Origin: Paraburkholderia aspalathi
GTDB taxonomy: Bacteria > Pseudomonadota > Gammaproteobacteria > Burkholderiales > Burkholderiaceae
Length of the DNA: 64,000 bases
Direction: 5' to 3'
NCBI RefSeq assembly: GCF_900116445.1
Contig: NZ_FPBH01000034.1
Span: 33,158-97,157 of the forward strand
In this document: piece after piece, positions 35,248-43,440 of the stretch
How positions within the stretch are numbered: position 1 is the stretch's first letter
Layout of the letters: each line of letters starts with the position of its first letter
Translations under genes and position numbers: made by a program
The notes under the pieces: generated by a model
Told to the model about the DNA's origin: nothing
Seen by the model: the letters and a program-made list of their open reading frames with translations, nothing else
The model's database searches: none

Positions 35248-36459
35248 GTGTCCGACCGCTCCTCCGAATTCGTCACCCTCCCCGCTGCTCATCGCGATCT
35301 CTCCGGCACCGCGCGGCAGCGCGCCCGTGTCGCCACGATGGCGTTGTTCTTCATCGCCGGCATGATGTACGCGTCGTGGGGGGTGCACGTGCCGACAGTG
35401 CGCGACCGCTTCCATCTGAACGCGGCGATGCTCTCGTACGCACTGCTGGCTCTCGCCGGTGGCTCGATCGGCGCCATGGCGGCGAATGCGTCCTGGATTG
35501 CGCGGGTCGGTACGCGCCGGGCCTGTTTGACGAGCGGTCTGGTGATGTCGGCATGTGCGGCGCTGATCCTGATCGTGCCGGCTTACTGGATGTTGCTGAT
35601 CGTGCTGGCCGTCTTCGGCGCGGGCATGGCCACGCTCGACGTCGCGATGAACGCGGAAGCCAGCGCTGTGGAGAAAGCGCTCGGCCGGCCGATCATGTCG
35701 GCGCTGCACGGCATGTTCAGCGTCGGCGGGATGGCCGGCGCAGCGGTAGGCGGTCTCCTGTTGTCGCGTGGCATGGCGCCGGCTGTGCATCTCACGCTTG
35801 CCGCGGCGATCAGCGCGCTGGTGCTGATTGCAGCCTGTCCTTCCGTACTGCCGCACGTACCCCACGCCGACCATCCCGACGCCGCCACGCCGCGCGCCAA
35901 CCGCTGGCGCTCGCCGGCCTTGTGGGCACTCGGCGTCATGGCACTGGTCGCGCTGATCGCCGAAGGGGCGATGTACGACTGGGCGACCGTCTACATGCGC
36001 GACGTCGTGCTATCCACGCCGGCCCTCGCGAGCGCCGCCTACGCGGCGTTTTCGGCCGGCATGGCAGCGGCGCGGTTCGCCGGCGACGCCGTGCGCGCCC
36101 GCTTCGGCGCGCCGCAACTGGTGATGGCGAGCGCGTCGCTGGCCTGCGCGGGCATGGTTGGCGCGTTGCTGCTGCCGAATCCGGTCGTCGCCCTCGTCGG
36201 CTTCACGCTGATGGGTCTCGGCCTCGCCAACATGATGCCCGTGCTGTTTGCGGCGGCGGCAAGCGTCAAAGGCATTCACGCGGCCGAAGGACTCGCGCAT
36301 GTCGCCGGGCTGGCGTACTTCGGGCTGCTGCTCGGACCGGTAATCATCGGCGCGGTGACGCAGGCGACCAGCCTGCCGATCGGGTTGTCAGTGGTGGCCG
36401 TGTGTTCGGCTCTGATCGCGGTCGCCGGTCCGAAGGTGCTGCGGCGTTTGAAGATCTGA
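35248..36459 (+). CDS. Major facilitator superfamily transporter
   Basis: 403 residues from GTG 35248; ATG 35338 would cut the hydrophilic leader but still leave all helices. Twelve membrane helices can be counted, with the MFS loop 2-3 region in GSIGAMAANASWIARVGTRR near 72-91. The pattern (YASWGVHVPTVRDRFHL) resembles the YbjJ/FucP-like group of inner-membrane transporters with unknown or sugar substrates. It is divergent from the HugZ-like gene across 125 bases. Confidence 0.9.
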   Translation: MSDRSSEFVTLPAAHRDLSGTARQRARVATMALFFIAGMMYASWGVHVPTVRDRFHLNAAMLSYALLALAGGSIGAMAANASWIARVGTRRACLTSGLVMSACAALILIVPAYWMLLIVLAVFGAGMATLDVAMNAEASAVEKALGRPIMSALHGMFSVGGMAGAAVGGLLLSRGMAPAVHLTLAAAISALVLIAACPSVLPHVPHADHPDAATPRANRWRSPALWALGVMALVALIAEGAMYDWATVYMRDVVLSTPALASAAYAAFSAGMAAARFAGDAVRARFGAPQLVMASASLACAGMVGALLLPNPVVALVGFTLMGLGLANMMPVLFAAAASVKGIHAAEGLAHVAGLAYFGLLLGPVIIGAVTQATSLPIGLSVVAVCSALIAVAGPKVLRRLKI

Positions 36460-36716
36460 CGCAGACGCGCGCTGCTGTTGCATCGGCGGGCGTCACGCCA
36501 TATGAAAACCGGCGTTCTTACGTTACGTTACGCGAGGCCTACACGCTGATGTGTTCCCCGCCACATCGGTGACATCGGAACCTTCCCCGCTTCGCGCGCG
36601 GGCTCGCAACCTATTGATCTGTATGATTTTATTCTCTGCATTGAGCATGCAAACATAAATGGCATAGGCCTTGCAGTTAGCTCCCCAGCAATTTTCAAAT
36701 TACGGGGGAGCAGACC

Positions 36717-38303
36717 ATGAATCGCAATTTCAAACTGTCGGCGATCGCCATGTGCGTGACGTCGATGATCTTACTGACCGGATGCGGAAGCACGTTGGTC
36801 AGACCTGGCGTCTCGAGCGGATCGGGTAGTGGTTCCGGCAGCGGCTCAGGTTCCGGCTCGGGGAACGGAGGCGGAACGCCGACGCCCACACCGACTCCGA
36901 CTCCGACGCCCACACCGACTCCGACGCCTACACCTACGCCCACGCCCACACCGACGCCAACTCCGACGCCCACACCAACCAGCGCCAATCCGATCGGCGT
37001 CGTCGTCCAGAACACCGGCAACGTGGTGACCGCGACCGGCCAAACCGTGTCTGCGATCGGCAACCAGATCGGCCTCACGCCGATCCCCGGCTCGAACCCG
37101 GCCACCTCGACCGCGCTCGGCAACGTCGTCTCGAATCTCGGCGCCGGTGTCACCGCAGTCGGCACGGGTGCAGTGAACGGCCTCGGCCAGCTCGGCAACT
37201 CCACCGATCCGCTCGGCACGACGCTGGCGAGCAGCGGCGGCCTCGTTTATAACGCCGGCCAGGCCGTCAACAGCGCAGGCCAGCTCGTGACAAGTCTCGG
37301 CAGCGGTCCCACCGCACCGCTCAGTCCGCTGACCACGCCGCTCGGCAGCACGGTCTCGACGCTCGGTATTGCTGTCAGCGGCCTTGGCACGCAATTAACC
37401 TCGCAGCTGACGAACGGTCCGATCCAGCAAGTGACGCAGACCGTCAGCACCGCGATCACGCCGATCACCGCCACGCTCGCGCAAACGACTCAAACCGTCG
37501 GCGATACGACCGGACTCGGCGCACCACTGAACGGTTTGCTGTCGACCATCGGTCACGGCCTCGACACCGCGGGCAGCCAGGTCAGCAACGCGACCAACAA
37601 CCCGATCGGTCAGAACCTCGGCAATGTCGTGACCAAGCTTGGCGACACGGTCACGTCCGCCGGCGGCCTGCTGACCGCGGGCAGCACGAGCAGCGGCAAC
37701 CCGCTGGGCGGCCTCACCGGCATCCTGAATCCGGGCGGAAGCGGCGGCACGACGGGCAATCCGCTGGTGCCGTTGACCAGCATTCTCACCGCGTTGCCCA
37801 GCACCTTGAGCGGCGGCCTGACCGGCGGCAGCGGTTCGGGCAGCCCGCTTGCGCCGATTACCAGCGTCCTTAGCACGGTGACCGGCAGTCTCGGTGGCCT
37901 CGGCGGCAGTTCAGGCAGCAGCCCGCTGGCACCGCTGACCAGCGTCCTCAGCACGGTGACCGGCAGTCTCGGCGGCCTCGGCGGTAGCTCAGGCAGCAGC
38001 CCGCTGGCACCGCTGACCGGTGTGCTGAACTCGGTCACGGGCGCATTGAGCGGCGCGACCGGTGGCAGCGGCGGCAGCGGCAGCCCGCTTGCGCCGGTGA
38101 CGTCGGCGGTGTCGTCGCTGACAGGCGCGCTCGGGTCGGCCGCGGGTTCGGGCGGCACGGGCAGCACCAGCAACCCGCTTGCGCCGATCACTGGTCTGCT
38201 GGGCACTGTCACCGGCGCATTGACCGGTTCGGGGACTTCGACCGGCGGCACCACGGGCGGCGGCTTGCTCGGCGGTCTGGGTGGCCTGACGAGCAAGAAG
38301 TAA
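36717..38303 (+). CDS. Low-complexity repeat lipoprotein with Ser-Gly, Thr-Pro and 26-residue repeats
   Basis: 528 residues. The lipobox LLTGC (Cys near 22) predicts a lipid-anchored envelope protein. It is built from three repeat zones: a Ser-Gly run near 35-50, 17 Thr-Pro dipeptides at 54-87, and Gly/Ser/Thr-rich pseudo-repeats to the end. The last part holds five units starting SPLAP or NPLAP, at 37842, 37920, 37998, 38082 and 38172. The central part has weaker repeats with Gly, Asn and Thr. No catalytic domain is visible. A rod-like surface or periplasmic spacer, adhesin or biofilm component is possible (inference). A strong terminator follows. Confidence 0.85.
   Translation: MNRNFKLSAIAMCVTSMILLTGCGSTLVRPGVSSGSGSGSGSGSGSGSGNGGGTPTPTPTPTPTPTPTPTPTPTPTPTPTPTPTPTPTSANPIGVVVQNTGNVVTATGQTVSAIGNQIGLTPIPGSNPATSTALGNVVSNLGAGVTAVGTGAVNGLGQLGNSTDPLGTTLASSGGLVYNAGQAVNSAGQLVTSLGSGPTAPLSPLTTPLGSTVSTLGIAVSGLGTQLTSQLTNGPIQQVTQTVSTAITPITATLAQTTQTVGDTTGLGAPLNGLLSTIGHGLDTAGSQVSNATNNPIGQNLGNVVTKLGDTVTSAGGLLTAGSTSSGNPLGGLTGILNPGGSGGTTGNPLVPLTSILTALPSTLSGGLTGGSGSGSPLAPITSVLSTVTGSLGGLGGSSGSSPLAPLTSVLSTVTGSLGGLGGSSGSSPLAPLTGVLNSVTGALSGATGGSGGSGSPLAPVTSAVSSLTGALGSAAGSGGTGSTSNPLAPITGLLGTVTGALTGSGTSTGGTTGGGLLGGLGGLTSKK
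36876..36977 (+). repeat. Hexanucleotide-like tandem repeat encoding 17 Thr-Pro pairs
   Basis: 102 bases in which every codon pair is ACN-CCN. Third positions vary (ACG, ACA, ACT; CCG, CCC, CCT, CCA), so the peptide repeat is kept while the DNA is only partly repetitive. This suggests selection for Thr-Pro, but exact sub-blocks such as ACGCCCACACCGACTCCG recur and could still slip. Confidence 0.85.
37842..38259 (+). repeat. Five tandem units of 78-90 bases in the lipoprotein gene
   Basis: Units start at 37842, 37920, 37998, 38082 and 38172. The first two differ at only a few bases over 78, while later ones are diverged and longer. Each encodes S/N-PLAP followed by a T-x-V-L hydrophobic helix-like segment and a Gly/Ser spacer. 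Confidence 0.85.
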
Positions 38304-38362
38304 CGAATACGAATAACGACAGTCAATAAAGACGCGAAAAAAACAAGCGTCGAAGGGGGGAG

Positions 38363-38396
38363 CGGCGAGCCGGGTCAACCGGCTCGCCGTTTTTTT
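38363..38396 (+). terminator. Strong intrinsic terminator after the repeat lipoprotein gene
   Basis: CGGCGAGCCGG at 38363-38373 pairs perfectly (11 bp) with CCGGCTCGCCG at 38379-38389, loop GTCAA, followed by seven T. Its T-run touches the stop codon of the convergent minus-strand gene at 38396. Confidence 0.93.
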
Positions 38397-39412
38397 CACA
38401 GTTCGTGATACGTCACGTAGTCGCGCGAGAAGTCGTTACGCTGCAGAAAGTTGGTGAACGTCATCGTCACCGATGCATCGAGTCCTTCCACGTAATGCCA
38501 CCAGCCGATCGGCAAAAACAGCAATTCGCCGGGTTCGAGCGTGCATTCCATCAAATGCGCATTGCGCATCGACGGGAAACGCTCGTAGTCGATCGCCCCG
38601 CCGTCCACCTCCGAATAACAATGCAGCATGTTCGCCATATGCGGTGTATCGGACAACGGCACTAGCTTGATCTGTTTGCGGCCGATCACCTGCGCCATGA
38701 AGTTATTGGTCAGATCATGGTGAAACGGCGTCTTCGTTCCTGCCGGCCCCATCCAGAAAAAACCCGTATCGGGCGACTCGGCATCGAGATATTCGCGGAT
38801 AGCCGGTACGTCTGACCATAACGCCGCGAGGGCCGCGCGATTGTGCGAGGTGTTATTGGCGGTCATGTAGAAATCGTTAGTCGAGCCGCTGCGCTCGACG
38901 AGATCGACATAATCGGCAAAGCGCATCATGCGCTTGAGCTTCGGCTGATTGATTTCGTAATTCGAATCCGACTCGCGTCCGAACTGCACTTCGACTTCAC
39001 ACTCGCCGCACCGCTCGCGAAAGTAGTCGAAACTCCACTGCGTGCGTGCCGGCCAGAAATCGAAAGCGCCGGTGATGATGACCGGCCGGTTCTGAAAGTA
39101 GTACTGCTCAAAGAACTCGTCACGCGATAAGCGCTCGCGCCGCTCGATCAAACCGCTTCCGGCGCGCATACGATTGAGCGTGCCGTACACCGACAATATC
39201 CATTCGCGCTTGCGCAAACGATTGCGCAAACGCACGGCACCCTCAAAGTACGGACTCGCGAGCGCCGTCTCGATTTCGCGCGCGGCTTCGGCCGGGTCGA
39301 AACCATGTCCGACCAGCGCACCGTGCAGCGCGGGCGGCGGTGCGTCGAGCAGCAGATTCTCGGCAATCCAGCGGCGCCAGCCGTTGTCGATCGAACGGAT
39401 CTCAGTGGTCAC
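38396..39412 (-). CDS. Cupin-like / JmjC-type Fe(II)-2-oxoglutarate oxygenase
   Basis: 338 residues. After a helical N-terminal region the JmjC/cupin_8 domain starts near 103 (RDEFFEQYYFQNRPVIITG). The iron-binding triad is His231-x-Asp233 in PFHHDLTNN and the distal His306 in GWWHYVEGL, with GELLFLPIG before it. All three ligands are present, so an active hydroxylase is expected. Relatives include asparaginyl hydroxylase FIH and bacterial protein or peptide hydroxylases; the substrate here is unknown. It lies downstream of the livK-type gene but behind its terminator, so it is probably expressed separately. Confidence 0.88.
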   Translation of the reverse strand: MTTEIRSIDNGWRRWIAENLLLDAPPPALHGALVGHGFDPAEAAREIETALASPYFEGAVRLRNRLRKREWILSVYGTLNRMRAGSGLIERRERLSRDEFFEQYYFQNRPVIITGAFDFWPARTQWSFDYFRERCGECEVEVQFGRESDSNYEINQPKLKRMMRFADYVDLVERSGSTNDFYMTANNTSHNRAALAALWSDVPAIREYLDAESPDTGFFWMGPAGTKTPFHHDLTNNFMAQVIGRKQIKLVPLSDTPHMANMLHCYSEVDGGAIDYERFPSMRNAHLMECTLEPGELLFLPIGWWHYVEGLDASVTMTFTNFLQRNDFSRDYVTYHEL

Positions 39413-39470
39413 GGCATTCTCCCAAACGATGTTCCCAAACTCGTTAGCCTCGCACGCAAACGCTCAAAAG

Positions 39471-39506
39471 AAAAGGCACGCGAGCCTTGCGGCGCGCGTG
39501 CCTTTT
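39471..39506. terminator. Intrinsic terminator between livK-type gene and JmjC-like gene
   Basis: AAAAGGCACGCG at 39471-39482 pairs with CGCGTGCCTTTT at 39495-39506 (12 bp). On the minus strand this is about 50 bases after the stop of the binding-protein gene. Confidence 0.88.
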
Positions 39507-39514
39507 AACTGCTT

Positions 39515-39544
39515 GACCGAAGACAAACACAGCTGTCTTCGGTC
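39515..39544 (-). other. Perfect 11-bp hairpin directly after the livK-type stop codon
   Basis: GACCGAAGACA at 39515-39525 and TGTCTTCGGTC at 39534-39544 form a stem with an eight-base loop. It has no T-run. Together with the terminator just beyond it, it may protect the 3' end of an abundant mRNA (inference). Confidence 0.55.
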
Positions 39545-39553
39545 ATGCGGCTC

Positions 39554-40699
39554 TTACATCTTCACTACGTCGAGCAGCGTCTTCTTGCCTGCCTTGTAGT
39601 TGTACAGCGAGATCACGCCGTGTTGAAGGTCGCCCTTCGAGTCGAACGTGGTTTCGCCGATCACACCCTTGTAGTCGGTCGCCGGCATTGCTGCCAGGAT
39701 CTTCGCCGGATCGGTCGAGTTCGCACGCTTCATAGCGTCGACGATGATGTACACAGCGTCATACGTGAACGGAGCGTAGATCTGGATCGGCTGACCGAAA
39801 CGCTTCTGATACTTGGCGAGGAACGCTGCGCCGCCAGCCATCTTCTCGAGCGCCATACCGGCTTCCGAGCAGACGATGTTGTCGGTTGCGTCGCCAGCCA
39901 GGTCCGACAGCTTGTCGGTACACACGCCGTCGCCTGCCAGCACCTTCGCACGCAGGCCGAGCTGCTTGGCTTGCTTGGCGAACGGGCCGCCGGTTGCGTC
40001 CATACCGCCGTACATGATCGCGTCCGGGTTTTCGCCCTTGATCTTCGTCAGAATCGCGCGGAAGTCGACAGCCTTGTCGTTCGTCGCGTCATGCGACATC
40101 ACGTTCAGGCCCAGCGACTTGGCGGTCTTTTCGAATTCGTTGGCGAGACCTTGACCGTAAGCGGTCGAGTCGTCGACGATCGCGACGCTCTTCACTTTCA
40201 GACCCTTGGCTGCGTAGTTAGCCAGTGCCGGACCTTGTTGCGCATCGGTCGCCACGACGCGGTACGTCGTCTTGAAACCTTGTTGCGTGTAAGCCGGGTT
40301 CGTTGCCGACGGCGAGATCTGCACGATGCCAGCATCGCTATAGATCTTCGAAGCCGGGATCGACGTGCCCGAGTTCAAGTGGCCGACCACTGCGACGACC
40401 TTATCGTCAACCAGCTTCTGCGCAACTTGCGTAGCCGTACGCGGGTCAGCTGCGTCGTCTTGTGCGTCGAGTTGCAGCGTGACTTTCTGGCCGCCGATCG
40501 TCAGGCCCTTGGCGTTGATTTCTTCAACAGCCAGACGCGCGCCGTTTTCGTTGTCTTTACCCAGGTGAGCGATACCGCCCGTCAACGGTGCAACGTGGCC
40601 GATCTTGACGACCTCGTCCGCCACCGCGCCCGTAGCCAATGACGCAAACAACATGGCCGCAGCGCTGATCGGCAAAAGCTTTTGAATCTTGATGTTCAT
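39554..40699 (-). CDS. Branched-chain amino acid ABC transporter substrate-binding protein (LivK type)
   Basis: 381 residues from ATG 40699, which has GGAGAC upstream. The signal peptide ends ATGAVADEV, so the mature protein is periplasmic. The type I periplasmic-binding fold is clear (VVKIGHVAPLTGGIAHLGKDNENGARLAVEEIN, and GHLNSGTSIPASKIY near 115). It should capture Leu/Ile/Val or a related amino acid for a Liv permease. No permease or ATPase genes are next to it, so it must work with a complex encoded elsewhere; this solitary arrangement is common in the genus. Smooth GC codon use suggests strong expression. Confidence 0.94.
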   Translation of the reverse strand: MNIKIQKLLPISAAAMLFASLATGAVADEVVKIGHVAPLTGGIAHLGKDNENGARLAVEEINAKGLTIGGQKVTLQLDAQDDAADPRTATQVAQKLVDDKVVAVVGHLNSGTSIPASKIYSDAGIVQISPSATNPAYTQQGFKTTYRVVATDAQQGPALANYAAKGLKVKSVAIVDDSTAYGQGLANEFEKTAKSLGLNVMSHDATNDKAVDFRAILTKIKGENPDAIMYGGMDATGGPFAKQAKQLGLRAKVLAGDGVCTDKLSDLAGDATDNIVCSEAGMALEKMAGGAAFLAKYQKRFGQPIQIYAPFTYDAVYIIVDAMKRANSTDPAKILAAMPATDYKGVIGETTFDSKGDLQHGVISLYNYKAGKKTLLDVVKM

Positions 40700-41131
40700 G
40701 TAAGTCTCCAGTTTCGGTCCCAAAAACAACGTAATCGCCCTGTGCCCCCGCTTCCCTACACGTGTCGCTCAGTCCCGTGGACGACCACGCCGGTTGCATC
40801 GTTCATGCACTTGGCCAGCACGTTCACCGGACTGTTTGTGGCAGACGGCAAACCGTACTTGCGCGCAAGTGTAGGCCATCAAATTAAATTGTGGGACTTT
40901 TTTGAGGAAGTGGGATGAACACTAATAGCGTTTATCCAACAAGAGCCGATTCCGGCTGGAAAGACAGGCCGGAGAGCACCAGCCCATGCGGGTTTCCGCT
41001 AGGTACGCCTATCGTCTAACAGCACGGCCTAAAGCTTTTAGCGTGTTAAACCGTAAATGTTTCGAATAGGCTTTTTGCGTAAAAACAAAGCGCGCCGCAG
41101 TTGCCGCGACGCGCGTCTGAGCCACGCCGAA
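40700..41131. other. 432-base region upstream of the livK-type gene
   Basis: No gene is visible. An AT-rich patch (40875-40895) about 180 bases before the start codon may contain the promoter. The nitronate monooxygenase terminator lies at the far end. Confidence 0.5.
41081..41114 (-). terminator. Intrinsic terminator of the nitronate monooxygenase gene
   Basis: Arms GCGCGCCGCAG (41090-41100) and CCGCGACGCGC (41104-41114) pair with two weak positions. On the minus strand the stem is followed by TTTGTTTTT. It lies 18 bases after the stop codon. Confidence 0.75.
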
Positions 41132-42235
41132 TCAACGCTCGAGCGCACCGATCCGTGCTGCCACAGCATGCCATTCCTGCTCGAGTTGCCCAACCAGTTC
41201 GGCAGCGCCAAGGCCTTCCCGGCGCTTGCGGCCAAGCGGGGCGCCCTGGCCTGACCATAGAGACAGATAGTCGCCGTTATCCGCGCGGCTCGCGGTTTGC
41301 CGCAACTCCTGCGTCAAGGCGTTTTGCACCGGATAAGGCGCGACCTTATGCGCCGACTCGCTTAAGCGCTGCATCAGCGGATTGCGTATGCCGCGCGCAT
41401 GGCGACCGGTGATCGCGCGCGTCACGGAGGTCGATGTATCCGACATCGAGCGCACTCGGGTTTTCCATGCCTGCGGTATCGCACTCTCCAGACAAGTGAG
41501 GAACGCCGTGCCCATTACCGCGGCTTGTGCGCCGAGCGCAAGTGAGGCGACGATGCCGCGTCCGTCCATGATGCCGCCGGCGGCCAGCACCGGCAGGCCG
41601 GTCGCATCGACGAGTTGCGGCGTGAGCGCCATCGTGCCGACCAGCGCCTCCTCGAATGCGCCGATGAAGGTGCCGCGATGCGCGCCCGCCTCCGCGCCTT
41701 GCGCGGCGATGGCGTCTGCGCCCACATCGCGCCAGGCGATACCCTCGGCAACGTGCGTCGCCGTGCCTATTACATATAGGCCGTTTGCATGCAGACGGGC
41801 GACGTCGGCAGCTGAGAGCAATCCGAATGTGAAACTCGCCACAGGCACGCGCAATTCAATCAGCGTTTCCAGTTGCGCGCGGAAATCCGGCGCATAGCGT
41901 TCGAGCGGTTGACCCGGCGGCAAACCGAGATCCGTGCGCAATGGATCGATGGCTTCGAGCGCGCGGCGCACAGTGGCTTCGTCCGGCGCGGCCGGCTCCA
42001 GTACAAACAGATTCACGCCGAAGGGACGATCCGTCAGCGCGCGAATCGCCGCAACCTCGCTCGCGATTTTCTCGGGCGACAGTGCCGCCGCCGCGAGGAA
42101 GCCGAGACCGCCGGCATTCGATACCGCCGCCACCATCGCAGGCGTCGTCGCGCCGCCGGCCATCGGTGCCTGCACGACCGGCACCCGCAACTCGAAACGT
42201 GCCGCAAACGGCGTCACAAAACTGCCTTCATTCAT
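41132..42235 (-). CDS. Nitronate monooxygenase family flavoprotein
   Basis: 367 residues from ATG 42235. FMN-binding TIM-barrel features are visible: PVVQAPMAGGATTPAMVAAV near 20, the catalytic His region with GAEAGAHRG near 185, and the phosphate-binding LAAGGIMDGRG near 218. This is the class I NMO type (formerly 2-nitropropane dioxygenase), which oxidises toxic propionate-3-nitronate with O2. The name is a family label; some relatives are enoyl reductases, but those have extra motifs absent here. It is probably a single gene, divergent from the dienelactone hydrolase gene. Confidence 0.88.
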   Translation of the reverse strand: MNEGSFVTPFAARFELRVPVVQAPMAGGATTPAMVAAVSNAGGLGFLAAAALSPEKIASEVAAIRALTDRPFGVNLFVLEPAAPDEATVRRALEAIDPLRTDLGLPPGQPLERYAPDFRAQLETLIELRVPVASFTFGLLSAADVARLHANGLYVIGTATHVAEGIAWRDVGADAIAAQGAEAGAHRGTFIGAFEEALVGTMALTPQLVDATGLPVLAAGGIMDGRGIVASLALGAQAAVMGTAFLTCLESAIPQAWKTRVRSMSDTSTSVTRAITGRHARGIRNPLMQRLSESAHKVAPYPVQNALTQELRQTASRADNGDYLSLWSGQGAPLGRKRREGLGAAELVGQLEQEWHAVAARIGALER

Positions 42236-42509
42236 GATCGATTCTCTCTCTGGCAAAGCGCTCGTCGCATCAACGAGCCAGGACTTTCGACTCTACCGAG
42301 CCATGCGCGCGCGGAGAAATGAATTATCGAGAATGTTTCAATCGCCTTACGAGATCATCGCCGTGCGGCGGGCGTTGTCAGGCCGCGCGCAACCTCACTG
42401 CAAGCCGTTTCTTTTGATGGCAAACTGACCGCCCGTCTCAGGCATTCAGGCCTCGGGCATTCATTCAGACCGACCCTGCGCATCAACGCACGAGTAAATG
42501 GAGAGCAAT

Positions 42510-43208
42510 ATGAGCACGACTTCCCGCTGGATCGACATTCCCGCCGGCAACGACAGTTTCGGCGGCTATCTGGCGCTGCCCAAAGGCGGCAAGGGACCGG
42601 CAGTCATCATCATTCAGGAAATCTTCGGCGTGAACAGCCATATCCGCTCGGTCGCGGATCAGTATGCGCAAGACGGCTACGTCGCGCTCGCGCCGGACAT
42701 TTTCTGGCGCGTGCAGCCGCGCGTCGAATTGACGTATGACGGCGCGGATCGCGAGAAAGGCATCGAGCTGATGCAGAAGACCAATGTCGACCAGGCGGTG
42801 GCCGACATCGGCGCAGCCGCCGCGGCGCTGCGCGCGATGCCGGAAGTGACCGGCAAGATTGCGGCGATCGGCTTCTGCTTCGGCGGCCAGCTCGCGTATC
42901 TGGCAGCTGCGCAAGGCACGCTCGACGGCGCGGTGGCGTACTACGGCGGCGGCATCCAGAACAAGCTCGATCAGGCCGCGAAGATCAAAGTGCCGATGCA
43001 ATTCCACTACGGCGAACTCGACGCGCATATTCCGCTGTCGGCTGTCGGCCAGATTCAGGAGCGCTTCGCCGGCCGTGCCGATGCGGAATTCAATATTTAT
43101 CCGAATGCCGATCACGGCTTCAACTGCTCGGACCGCGCATCGTATAACCAGCCCGCAGCAGCGCTTGCGCATGGCCGCACGCTGACGTTCCTCGGTGAGC
43201 GGCTGTAA
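42510..43208 (+). CDS. Dienelactone hydrolase family protein
   Basis: 232 residues from ATG 42510, with GGAGA six bases upstream; an ATG at 42498 lacks a site. The alpha/beta hydrolase triad is Cys in GFCFGGQLAY near 120, Asp in ELDAHIP near 170 and His in DHGFNCSDR near 203, the pattern of dienelactone hydrolase (carboxymethylenebutenolidase). The enzyme opens lactone rings, in the best-known case in chlorocatechol breakdown. No other ring-cleavage genes are near, so the true substrate may be another lactone or ester. Confidence 0.92.
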   Translation: MSTTSRWIDIPAGNDSFGGYLALPKGGKGPAVIIIQEIFGVNSHIRSVADQYAQDGYVALAPDIFWRVQPRVELTYDGADREKGIELMQKTNVDQAVADIGAAAAALRAMPEVTGKIAAIGFCFGGQLAYLAAAQGTLDGAVAYYGGGIQNKLDQAAKIKVPMQFHYGELDAHIPLSAVGQIQERFAGRADAEFNIYPNADHGFNCSDRASYNQPAAALAHGRTLTFLGERL

Positions 43209-43301
43209 CTTCGCGGCTTTAACTCACGTTGTAACCGGCGCCTGTCACCCACGGCTTTGATCGGTGCCTACAACTCGCACCTGTACCTGGGTTACTCTCT
43301 C

Positions 43302-43334
43302 GAAGACGACGTGCCATCGGCGCGTCGTCTTCTT
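43302..43334 (+). terminator. Terminator-like hairpin after the dienelactone hydrolase gene
   Basis: GAAGACGACG at 43302-43311 pairs with CGTCGTCTTC at 43323-43332 (10 bp), loop 11 bases. Only a weak T-rich tail follows (TTCC), so Rho-independent action is uncertain. Confidence 0.55.
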
Positions 43335-43440
43335 CCATGCGCGCCGATGAACCAGGAACAGCCTAACGTCCAGCCAGGCCGTTCATCACGCGCATAGGCA
43401 ACCGGCAGATTCAACACTCGATAGCGAGGGTCCCTCCGTC

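Noticed and set aside
36876..38259. CRISPR-like array suggested by regular repeats
   Set aside because: Repeats are in frame, encode peptide units, have no unique spacers and no cas genes nearby.
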